Shown piece by piece: positions 27,201 to 41,800 of a DNA stretch of 64,000 nucleotides (position 1 is the first letter of the stretch; each line of letters begins with the position of its first letter). The position numbers and the translations under genes are program-made. The notes below the pieces were generated by a model, which worked only from the letters and a program-made list of their open reading frames with translations, had not been told where the DNA came from and did not search any database. Source of the stretch: Haliclystus octoradiatus (Eukaryota > Cnidaria > Staurozoa > Stauromedusae > Haliclystidae); assembly GCA_916610825.1 (NCBI GenBank), contig OU744454.1:2834501-2898500 (forward strand). The letters run 5' to 3'.

Positions 27201-27419
27201 TCCTGCATAATAAATGATCATAAATGAAAGATATTTTGATTTGAAGCAAGAAAGCTCTTTACTTGTATCAATTCATAAGTTAAGGTATTTTAAATAACTC
27301 AGAAACTATCGAATGCATAAAACATAATAATAATTCAATTTTTATGTGTTAACGTTTTAGCGTTTCTACCACCTGTTACGTTCAACAGTGGACCACCAAA
27401 AGGTGCTGAAAAGATGTAG
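237..27419 (+). CDS. Modular type I membrane protein of unknown family (3' part of gene, 15 exons)
   Basis: Exons read from splice signals and phase: 237-482, 1693-1766, 2853-2940, 3887-4221, 6577-6652, 16226-16417, 19873-19937, 20717-20810, 21712-21963, 22351-22424, 22797-22884, 23481-23809, 25058-25133, 25791-25922, 27361-27419. They give 725 codons open to the stop; the 5' end lies before the window. The first five exons pair one-to-one with exons 9-13: same phases, and identical lengths for three pairs (74, 88 and 76 nt). Shared motifs include FDPCNVPYYV, YTG(T/A)KTDEIV, FIFDAHHLPNP and PLIHA(T/A)FS. The ectodomain is therefore a tandem module of ~390 residues with many Cys and N-glycosylation sequons. 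Exon 14 encodes a hydrophobic helix (VASVVITVVVVCILIAVVIY) followed by RRK; exon 15 encodes a 19-residue tail with no recognised motif. A single-pass surface protein is inferred. I do not recognise the family, so no ligand or function is offered. Confidence 0.8.
572..705. mobile_element. Foldback MITE, TTCATGAAC family (copy 1)
   Basis: Bounded by TA on both sides. Starts CCCCTGCAAAAACAGT and ends with the complement AACTGTTTTTTGCAGGG. The arms are filled with GTTCATGAAC palindromes, and the centre has CTGTGAGGGTCCATGAAC. It lies in an intron of the membrane protein gene. TIRs and TA duplication suggest mobilisation by a Tc1/mariner-type transposase (inference). Confidence 0.8.
955..1129. mobile_element. 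hAT-like MITE (CAGGGTCCGACAAAAG family)
   Basis: Begins CAGGGTCCGACAAAAG and ends with the complement CTTTTGTCGGACCCTG. The flanking 8-mers GCTGTAGT and GCTGTGAC agree at five leading bases, consistent with a decayed 8-bp target duplication. CAGGG ends plus 8-bp duplications are typical of hAT elements. A second member with clearer duplications is at 40498-41359. Confidence 0.65.
1801..1971. mobile_element. Foldback MITE, TTCATGAAC family (degenerate copy)
   Basis: Contains GAACTGTTCATGAATGGTCTG, GTCCATGAACAGTTCAGG, CATTTAACGTCCATGAAC and ends CTATTTTGCACAGGG. The left end has decayed. It lies 35 bp downstream of the exon ending at 1766. Confidence 0.65.
2000..2165 (+). mobile_element. tRNA-derived SINE (copy 1)
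   Basis: GGCCTTTGTGTAGTGGATAG resembles a tRNA 5' half with an A box. The segment continues through CATCAAAACGTGTACCTGGTCATAAAACGCACACA. It matches the better preserved copy at 22922-23105, which keeps a B-box-like GGTTTCAATCC. Confidence 0.6.
3610..3700 (-). repeat. LINE 3' end with (ATC)n microsatellite tail, reversed
   Basis: (ATC)n then TTTATTCAGAAACTTTTAAG and CTTTTTTTCAAAG. This is the reverse complement of the LINE 3' end at 38480-38690, which reads AGGTTCTGAATAAATGATGATG. The repeat overlaps no coding exon; the next exon starts at 3887. Confidence 0.6.
4605..5389. mobile_element. TIR element, AGGCATGG family
   Basis: Left end AGGCATGGATTATTCGAGCG and right end with the complement CGCTCGTATAACCCATGCCT; the TIRs are ~33 bp with a few mismatches and extend through GAACCGAACCTAATA. 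The left part contains further inverted copies of GCGCGCTAACAGCGAAC motifs and is more GC-rich than its surroundings. The interior AT-rich part has no recognisable ORF. It sits in the intron between exons at 4221 and 6577. Confidence 0.6.
5920..6470. repeat. Two degenerate TTCATGAAC foldback fragments
   Basis: Remnants at about 5925-6010 (GGTTCATGAACTTTTAAACAG) and 6335-6465 (GTTCATAAACTGTTCATGAAG, TTTAACGTTCATGAAC). Both belong to the same family as 28418-28625, without clean ends. Confidence 0.5.
7480..16213. repeat. ~8.7 kb satellite array, unit ~82 bp, ~106 copies
   Basis: Head-to-tail units, each containing TGTTGCCTTGATTCTGT followed by ATTTTATTTGCATAATTAAT and a run of TTTTTATT and TATATTATA. 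Spacing of the TTGCCTTGAT core is 82 bp in mid-array. Units differ at a few diagnostic sites: CTGTATAAT or CTGTTTAAT, TTATTATAT or TTACTATAT, AATTAATTAATT or AATTAATTATTT. The whole array lies in the intron between the two modules of the membrane protein gene. Its last partial unit ends at about 16213, 12 bp before the exon at 16226. The left edge (7480-7700) holds the most divergent units. No coding potential is seen. Confidence 0.97.
17157..18094. repeat. Long foldback: ~435-bp inverted arms, ~65-bp loop
   Basis: Arm 1 (17157-17595) starts GTGTATATCCCGGATATTGG; arm 2 (17661-18094) ends with its complement CCAATATCCGGGATATACAC. Matching internal blocks include TCACTCAAGTGCTCACACGA and its complement, and AGAGATATAAGCCTCTAAAG and its complement. 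The arms meet around GTCTAAGCA and TGCTTAGAC. Short ORFs within the arms are shared by symmetry and are not genes. Confidence 0.85.
18655..18730 (+). repeat. tRNA-like SINE head
   Basis: TGGTATGGTCTAATGGTGAAG resembles an A-box region and GAGGTTCAATCCCATCGG contains a good B box at tRNA-like spacing. The ends do not pair into a full acceptor stem, so this is a SINE promoter and not a functional tRNA. Downstream is (T)n- and GATTT-rich simple sequence. Confidence 0.55.
19116..19294. mobile_element. pogo/Tigger-like MITE (AGTCAAACCTGTTATAACGG family)
   Basis: Starts AGTCAAACCTGTTATAACGG and ends GGCTGTTATATACATGTTTC then ACTG, its imperfect complement, flanked by TA. The interior has GGCCACCTGT(C/T)TATAGTGGTCA repeated in both halves. 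Ends beginning CAGT(C/G)(A)AACC beside TA duplications are typical of pogo/Tigger elements. Confidence 0.65.
20100..20160 (-). repeat. Retroposon 3' tail, (AAT)n plus AGCGCT motif, reversed
   Basis: AATAATAATAAGGTTGTATT then TATATAGCGCTCT. A forward counterpart at 27125-27175 reads AACGCTATATAAATACAGC then TTATTATTATCATTATTAT. These look like 3' tails of the same LINE or SINE family. Degenerate TTCATGAAC fragments flank it (19960-20000 and 20560-20670). Confidence 0.4.
22922..23320. mobile_element. Paired convergent tRNA-like SINE modules
   Basis: Forward module: GGCCTTTGTGTAGTGGCTAG, then GGTTTCAATCCCTGTCCGG, then GGTTGGCGTCAGAATCCGGC. Reverse module at 23215-23310: on the minus strand CTGGTAGATCAGTGGCAGAG and GTAGGATTCCTCGTCGG. 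Forward and reverse modules recur in the same order at 38755-39110. It lies in the intron between exons at 22884 and 23481. Confidence 0.55.
24840..25560. repeat. Cluster of pogo/Tigger-like MITE copies, partly tandem (~162 bp)
   Basis: GACCACTATAGACAGGT with GCCGCTG(G)ATAGAGGT(C/G)AC recurs at about 24975, 25250 and 25410. AGATCTAGAT(A/T)AATTGACC marks unit starts at about 25159, 25321 and 25494. The coding exon 25058-25133 lies between the first and second copies. A degenerate TTCATGAAC fragment follows at 25575-25680. Confidence 0.6.
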
Positions 27420-28417
27420 TTTTAAATATAATGATGAAATGAAATGACATTATAAAACAGATTTAGCGCTCGCAAGAAATACATTGATAAAATGTTAATA
27501 TGATTATTAATCATTCTAAAGCAATCATGAATGAGATAATTGTTAATTGTATAATATCTTCATTTAATTTAGTTTATCATTGTTATATTTAAATCAACTG
27601 GTATGATATTTTTAGGTAATACATTACTGCTGAAACAACTTGAGTTTATTGTTTTTATCCCATAAATTTAATAATTATCATATTATGGTAGTTTAATAAT
27701 GTAATATAATTATGAGGTGAACATATGTATATGAGAGTGCTCAATGTTTTTAAGACAGAGCATGATATAGAATAGACGCAAAGATGAGGCAAAAGCCTTT
27801 TCCGTTACTCGGAGTTTCAGCCATTTACTTTGCTTTCATCAGAAAGTTTACTGAAAATTTAAAACATACCACTATGGTAGTATATATATGTATTATGGTA
27901 GTTTATGATTTAAGCCATGTGAAAACTGTTCATGCAGAAAACAGGTATTTAACATTCATGAACTCAACAAATTTCTTCACAGGTCTAATATCAAATCACT
28001 TGATTTGCTACATTTTTATTAATGAAATTGAGCACAATATGTAATCGGGACTTTTGATATCATTTGATGATCGCCAAACAAGATGGCAATCCTGGACAAT
28101 TCATAAACGTTAAATGGCTCCAATTTTCATGAACCGTTCATGAGTAAATCCATGAAACTGGGTCATTTAACGTTCATGAACTCCTGAACTGTTTTTCGCA
28201 GGGATGGACTGCTAATGTCTGCCATAGAATGCTGATCCATGTTATATAATGTAACTTAATGTAAATACCTTTCTGTTATGTTAATCAATTGGGGTTTCCC
28301 CACGTAAGTTCGGATCCTATCAACTGCGCTATGTCATGTATTGGGAATTGACAGTAATCCAATGCACTATCGAACTTCTCCACATAAGATTTAGCCTTCT
28401 ATATTCAGATAAACGTA

Positions 28418-28625
28418 TCCCCTGCGAAAATAGTTCAGGAGTTCATGAACAGTTCATGAACGTTAAATGGCCCCAAATTTTCATGAACTGTTTATGAACT
28501 GTTCTTGAACTGTCTATGAGGGTTCATGAACTGTTCATGAATAGTTCTTGAACAGTTCAGGAAAATTGAAGCCATTTAACGTTCATGAACTGTTCATGAA
28601 CTCCTGAATTGTTTTTTGCAGGGGA
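28418..28625. mobile_element. Foldback MITE, TTCATGAAC family (well preserved)
   Basis: TA, then TCCCCTGCGAAAATAGTTCA at the left and TGAATTGTTTTTTGCAGGGG then ATA at the right. It carries GTTCATGAACGTTAAATGGC at left and GCCATTTAACGTTCATGAAC at right, around a centre with CTATGAGGGTTCATGAAC. This copy and 37258-37430 define the family best. A truncated relative is at 28085-28204. Confidence 0.85.
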
Positions 28626-28911
28626 TAAACATAGATAACACAACTTGTTCTTTCAGCTCTCTCTTCTACTCTAATTAATTACTGCGACATGCCTACGTCA
28701 TTATCAGATCTCACGCATGCGCAAACATGTAGATATACAACAATTTCTGGCCCTGGTTAATTTTTTTCAGAAACGCTATGGACAGTAATAATGGTTGAGG
28801 CATAAATTCTACACAACACCCTATTAGAAAGCAAATTTTGTTAAATGCGACCAAAGCATGTATAAAAATCTTCCCCATGTGCTTTTACAAGATCTGAAAC
28901 TGTCACTTTTT

Positions 28912-29237
28912 GACTCATGGTTACGTAAGTGACCTTGAGTCTATGCTGTCATGGTTGGAAACGTTTTCATTTCATTTCATTTTTGACTAAATCTATTGTT
29001 CTTTATATTATTATATTATTTGGATATTGTTATAATTTATTTTATTTGATTGAAGTTGATTTTTTATTTGATCTGATTTTTATATCATTCGATTGGATTG
29101 TTTTACTTTTTTATTTGATTTGATTCGATTTTTCTTTGCATGATGATTTGATTGATTTGATATTCTACTGAATTTGATTTCAATTGGTTTATTTTGATTA
29201 TTATATTATTCACCATGAGTCCGAGCGTAGCGGAGCT
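28912..29237. mobile_element. Short GACTCATGG element
   Basis: Begins GACTCATGGTTACGTAAGTG and ends CACCATGAGTCCGAGCGTAG then CGGAGCT. The imperfect terminal inverted motif is GACTCATGG. It matches both flanks of the longer copy at 16979-18998 and lacks the ~1.7 kb interior. The interior is T/GATTT-rich. Confidence 0.6.
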
Positions 29238-29596
29238 ATTTTTAAATGCTTATTTCTCAAAAAATACTTACCCATTTATCGAATAAAACATTTGGCAAAG
29301 TAATCAAGGCAATTAGTACAGTAAGTTAAGGCGAAAAATTATGAGCTTTGGTTTTTTCATAAGTCGACCATATTGAGCATAATAAACGAACTGCGTGTTT
29401 ACGAGGAACAACTCAGTGAAATAAAAAGAAAACAACAACAATTTCAATGAGATTCATGTAAAAACAACAATAAAACAACCTAACCATGAAAAATAGTAAA
29501 TTAATAAACTTTTAAGACAGCGCACTCCATATTTACAAAGTTTTCACATTATTTTAAATACCACTAGATGTGACATGCACCTAAATCCCACAAGCG

Positions 29597-35497
<5,901 letters not shown>

Positions 35498-35848
35498 AAA
35501 TAATGATTAGCAGTAGAAGAACTGCTAGATCCCTCTATTCTATAGATAACTAGCTCCAGATTGGAAAAATAGTAATTTGTTATAACTATAATTTAGTCAG
35601 CCGAGGACCATTCACAGCTGACTTGCTTTATCATGGACGAAAGGTAGAAATGAAATAACAACAAAAGTATCACCCAGTAGAGACATACACTAAAACCCAG
35701 GCTATCGGTATTAACCTGTCCGAGGCTGCTCAAACAGGATAGAAATTCTAGTTATTTCCCACACTTCGTCCGTCTACTCGTCTAGAAATACTTAACTTCT
35801 CATTCTAATTGAACCCTCATCTCAAGGATCTATTCAACGGAAGAAAGA
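35498..35848. promoter_or_regulatory. Putative bidirectional promoter AMMECR1 / CLNS1A
   Basis: Only 351 bp separate the divergent start codons at 35497 (minus) and 35849 (plus). The segment is free of the transposon relics that fill nearby introns and is somewhat less AT-rich than flanking introns. No TATA box is evident. The shared promoter role is inferred from geometry. Confidence 0.6.
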
Positions 35849-38800
35849 ATGGTTAGTCACGCAAATGGTGAAGAGATTAACCAAGGAACAATTATTTCCC
35901 AAAATGGAGTAAAAATGTTTATTGATGAAGTGTTAAAAGGAGAAGGAGATTTATCTGTGACAGAAAAGTAGGTAATCATTTTGACTCATAGTGTGGCGTG
36001 AAATGTGTTTTGATGTCATGTGAAATTGACGTAAATACCAGGCGTTCCAAGTTACAAGGATTGAACTAAGGCAGCCATCATTATCATCATTTATTCAAAA
36101 TTTTAGCATAATAACCTGATAAACATACATGTTTTTTTCACTGGACTGATATTATATAATAGGCCTACTATAGTTGATTTAAAATAACAGAAAACGTTTG
36201 TAACATGGTTAAGCTACTTTATATGGTTAAATATGGTAGTCAGGCCTGCAGAGCATGAGAGTAATGAGATGAGTTGAGAATAAAGAATAAAGTAATTTCG
36301 CTCATTATTCATCTAAAAAATACCTTCTCCCCCCCCCCCTGGAGAAGACAAAAATCTGTTAAAGCGTCAGCAGCAGGCAAGCAGTCTGTTTTCCCTGAGA
36401 TGCGGTTAAAAAGGGCCCTTCTCTGCAAACTAAGCACTAAGGTATGCAAACAGCATTACATCCTGCTGCACACTCAAGTACAGTGGCTCAATTTCGATAT
36501 TAGATGATGCACATCAGATCAGAAACTTTATCCAAATTTTTAATTTTGGTGTGCCATTTTTCACTAGAAAGTTAAATTCGCTGCACTCTCAACATTTTGA
36601 GTTGAACAAGAATTCAAATCACAGACTAATTACATGCTCCAGAAGTATACAATGCATGGACATTCGACCTCAGAAAAGAGGAAAGCCTTGTTTTATATTT
36701 GCTCCAGTTCTAAGCAAAAAAAATCCAATTAAAAGTACAGGTTTTGCTTTTGTATTGTTAGTTTTCTGAAACCTTTTTTGTTTTACCTGAACTGGCCTCT
36801 CATGTATCAAGGTTAAGGTTAGGAATGTTTTGTATAGACTTAAATAAAGCAATATTTCTTATATTTTCTTTTCAGCGCTGTTTGCTTTGACAGTCAATCT
36901 GAGGACAAATTAAATATACAATTTGCATATCAACAAATTACACTCCATGCCATATGCCGCGATACAAGTAATTTCCCATACGAATGTATTCTGTGCATGA
37001 TTGAAAGGAGAGGGATACCTGGTTATAATGAAGGTTTGAAATTATTTCATTTTTCCCTTTATAAATGATACATTCTCAATAACTGTATGCATTATCTTTA
37101 TCTCTTTAAATTCCCTTCAAATTTAATTTAGTTTACAGATTATCATGTTTAAGGAGGTTTGGAACAGTATAGTCAAACTTCTATTTTTAATTTTCAGAAT
37201 AGAATTTAGACATACAGAACTTGATTTTTCCAGAAGAAAATGGAGGTGCCCAGTTTACCCCTGCGAATACAGTTCAGGAGTTCATGAACAGTTTAGGAAC
37301 CTTAAATGGCCCCAAATTTTCATGAACTGCATGTGAGGGTTCATGAACAGTTCAGAAAAATTGGAGCCATTTAACGTTCATGAACTGTTCATGAACTGTT
37401 CATATACTCCTGGACTGTTTTTCGCAGGGGTATTTCTGAAGATCTGAAGTCACCCTATTGTTTTGCATCAATGATCATACATGTTATGAAGTTGTAAAAT
37501 GCAGCATAAATCAGCAATTTGTGAGGAATGCTAACAAACCCCGTTCTTTCAATCCCCAATATTCTTGTATCAATCAAGTAAAAACCAACATGAAATTTTG
37601 AATTAGTTCAATTGTAGTTTTCAACTCTGTCCTCCATCCACAGGTTGTATGACGCTGGTCACAAGTGAATTTATTTCCCTGGTACAAATTTCTTCAAGCG
37701 ACAAAAGCCCTTACGAGGTCCACGTCTATTGCTTTTGTAACTTTCCAAACAAGTTTGTTGATAAATCCCCTGCGAAAACAGTTCAGGAATTCAAGAACAG
37801 TTCATTAACGTTAAATGGCCCCAAACTTTCATGAGCTGTTCATGAACTGTCCATGAACTGTTTGTGAACTGTCTGTGAGGGTTCATGAACAGTTCAGGAA
37901 AATTGGAGCAATTTAACTGTTCAAAAACTCCTGAACTGTTTTTCACAGGGGATAACTTGGCAGAGATGCTTCCATGTTCGTTATACAAAATGGTTTTATA
38001 ACATTGCGTGTATGTGCAAAGGAGACACAAGGCTGAGTCATGTATCATGAAAACGCATTATTGAAATCTTGGGCCAGATTTCAAAAGCCAAAATATGCAA
38101 AGGCTGCTGGTCATTCTAAGGCCTTTAATGAGCCTTTTTCACAATGTATATGAAATAAATATTCAAACAAATAAATAAATATTGCATTATTTTTCAATGT
38201 GGAAATAAGAAGACTGACATGGAGTTGATTTTTTGTTCATTGATAAATTTTCATGAATGAACGCCTAGGGTAATTCTGATTGAAGAAAGCTAATTTACAG
38301 ATCTTGTTTGCTTTATAGACGATGAAAGCAATGAAGATAGTACATGTGATGTTCGTTTCGTACCAAATGACTCGAGTTCATGTGAGTTGATGTGCGAAAA
38401 ATTCTGATATCTTTGTGTATTGTAGGCTCTATAAATATTTTCGAAATGCAAAATGACATGTGATTTGTAACATAGAGCATTTATTAGAAGTCCAAAGCAG
38501 GCCTACTTTCAAACGTCTCCTTGAGAAGCACTTACGTTCTTAGTATACTTTACACTTACCACTCTTTCCTGTTATTTATGCCTGATTTTTTACTTAATGT
38601 CTGTTTTCCTGTCAACTTAGCTATATATCAGTCCTTTGAAAAAAAGTTTGTATAACTTAAAGGTTCTGAATAAATGATGATGATGATGATTAGTTTGATA
38701 TTATATTACAATCATTATGTAGAGGTATAATGACTCTTCAGTGCTACTAAGGTATTGATATATCTGCAGCATTCTGGGAGTTTAATCCAGTGTGATTGGT

Positions 38801-41800
38801 TGGTGTCAGTCAACACATTCGGTCATAAAATGCACTATGTAGAAGCTGCTTGCAAATTTCTTTGTAAAATATTGCATACTTTTATAAACTATAAGATTTT
38901 GATATGCTTTTGTAAATTTTTGATCAAATTCTCATACATGACTGAGAGTAAACCCATAAGCACAAATGCTTGCTTCTTGTGGAACATTTACAAATGGTGC
39001 ATATATAAATTATTACTACCGTAAACATGTGTGCACTGAGAAGGAATCAAACCACATTGTCTCGCGCATGGTACGAATAAACACTCTGACACTGAGCTAC
39101 CAATACAATTGAAATTTTGATTGCATTGATTGCGCTTTCAAAACTGTTTGCGTTTTGTGTTGGTAGGCTATTATGATTAGGTGTCGTAGCTCTAAGCCAT
39201 TCAGATAATTGGAATAATTTTTGTTATTATACAAATATAATTATGTAATAATGATTACCTATTTGATAGTCCTTCATGTAACGTAAATTGAATTAAACCC
39301 CTTTTTTATTAATGTGTTTAACTTGATTGTTCTCAGATAATAACTAGATAATAACTTTTTAAGCTCATTTTGAAAATTTAATTTAATCATATAGCACTTA
39401 AAAATGTTGAAAACAATTCGCTGTTTGTAAGTGTCGATGGGGGTTGTGAGATTGGAATATATCATAATTGCAAATTTATATTTATAATTATCCTTGATAC
39501 TGACATAGATTGGTAAATAATGTATTCCTACTGTTTATGATTAGTGCAGTCAATCTACGATGCAATTGCAACCGGCCAAGAACTCCATCCTGACCCAGAA
39601 GATGAGGATAGTAAGTTCATTAATTTTATTATTAATTATAAGTTATAACAGCTTCTTGTAAGATTCTCTACAAAATCTTGTGTGTGATTAGTGTTGACTA
39701 ATACATTTGTTGGATAGAAGGATTGCAGGAATTAGATTGAGGATCGGAATTACATTATGAATAGCTGCTGTGACTTACGTTTGTGCATTGACAAGAAGGC
39801 CTATCTGCCATATGAAATTGAAATCTGTTTGGATGTGGAATATACAATCTCACTGCTAAGATTAGTAATACTATTTAACAGCTATTGACCAAAGGCTAAG
39901 GTAAATATTGGAGGATAATGCCTAAGGTCCTCCGATGGAAGTCATTATGCCGATATTCATCGAGCCTGAGATCAGTAACTGTTTTAGTCAATGACTAACT
40001 GGTCAATTTTGTAATATATAATCATAACAGGAATTTTAATGTATTTTAATGCATCGAAAATGCAACTATCTTCTGTGTCTTTACGAAGACGTACCATTTA
40101 ACATTCAGGAACTGTTTATAAGGAGTTCATGAACAGTGCATGCATGTACATTAAGTCCATGAACTCACCAAACTTTTTCACAGGTGATACAATATAATCA
40201 TTTTACAGCTGCAAGGGGGTAATACCACGTTTTCGCAACAATAGATTGACTCCAAGCAACGTAGTAACAAAGACGGTATAATACCTAAGGCGCCTGTGCT
40301 GTATCTGTAGCTCTAGAGAAGTATTTTTTTCACTCAAAGCAATATTATCAAATGTTTATTACTTATCTCAGTCTCAACACTGCAGGTCAATTTTAACAGA
40401 CTTAATGGCAGATAGCCTGCTTGCAGACAGCCTTTTTCTTTGTATAGGCAGATTATGACTGATGATGAATCAAGTATAAATGCTATGCAGGGTCTGACAA
40501 AAGGTTTTGCCTTCTCCAATTCTAGAACGTTTTTCTTCATTTTCTTCTGAATATTTTTGTTAAAGTTTGACATACTAGAATACCAGCTACATGCAATGCG
40601 TGTTGTAGAGCTACCCCTTCGAAAAACAGTTCAGGAGTTATGAACAGTTCATGAACTCTCACAGACAGTTCATGAACAGTTCATGAACAGTTCATAAAAA
40701 TTTGGGGCCTCTTAACGTTCATGAACTGTTCATGAACTGTTCATGAACTCCTGAACTGTTTTCGCAGGGGTATATGCATATTAGCTGTCTTGCTTGGGGT
40801 ACTAACGTCACTCAATAAGTGTGCACAGAGTATGTTAATTCTTGTATAAAAATATGTCCCCATAGTTATGCAATTTCTAAAGCATATCGAAATATTAATA
40901 TTAAAATTTTACAATTTTATTATTCCTGTGGGCCTTTATATAATTACTTGGTACATCCTTGTCATTCTAAACCTGTTTACATTAAACAATAACAGCCGCG
41001 CCGATCATCGGAACACCATGACAACAAGGAAAAGGACACCAACTTGACAAAAAGAACAACACTGGTGTTGTAAATATCCTTTTTTTGTAGATAAACGTTG
41101 CTATCTCTTCATGCAATAAAAATCTAGGATAAAGTATTAGCACAGCTCGCTGTTTGGACTACGACGATCATTTTAAGAGTTTGTCACATTTCACAGATTG
41201 ATAAATGCGTGAAAAGAACACATACATACATACACACAGGCACGACGCACAGATCTCTATTTGTATATAGATAACTTATAAAAATATCAAATTTTTCAGA
41301 ATTTTAATTAAGCCTTCCAGAATCTAGGGTTGCAGGATTCCTACTTTTGCCAGACCCTGGTGCTATGATGGATTAAGACTTATTCTGATTTGTAGGTGAA
41401 GAAGAAATGTATTACAATGACGCAGATGAAGCAGAATTGAATAGCGACGGACAGGTTAGTCAGAATAACTGTTAATAGAAAACCTGTTATAACGGCCACC
41501 TCTATACAGCGACCATCTGTCTATAGTGGTCACTATAACAATGTGTAAAATAATATTTTCTATTGAATCAACCATGTCTCTAACAGCCACTTGTATATAG
41601 TGGTCAGTTCATCTACGTCCCATAGCTGGCTGTTATATACAGGTTTCACTACTGCTACTCTGTAAGTTTGATATACAGATAGCTACAGAAGTAAATTGAT
41701 ATCATTATTGCAAATCGCCAATTTGATGATGTTGCGTTTTTTGTTCTAGGCTGTGCTTGATAGATTAACGGATCGAATTCAAATGCCTTCGCAAGGTGAA

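Larger units (their letters stand above)
27420..29596. other. Intergenic region between the membrane protein and AMMECR1 genes
   Basis: The two genes are convergent. The region holds foldback MITE fragments (27950-28204), one well preserved MITE (28418-28625), and the GACTCATGG element (28912-29237). A short reading frame from 27784 has no recognisable similarity. No canonical polyadenylation signal could be assigned with confidence. Confidence 0.6.

Noticed and set aside
37645-37735. Possible extra CLNS1A exon (TSEFISLVQISSSDKSPYEV) with a CAG acceptor and phase-compatible GTAACT donor
   Set aside because: Exon 36876-37033 joins directly to 38319 in phase and the product matches pICln without it; the segment has no counterpart in the family that I recognise. 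A cassette exon remains possible only with transcript evidence.
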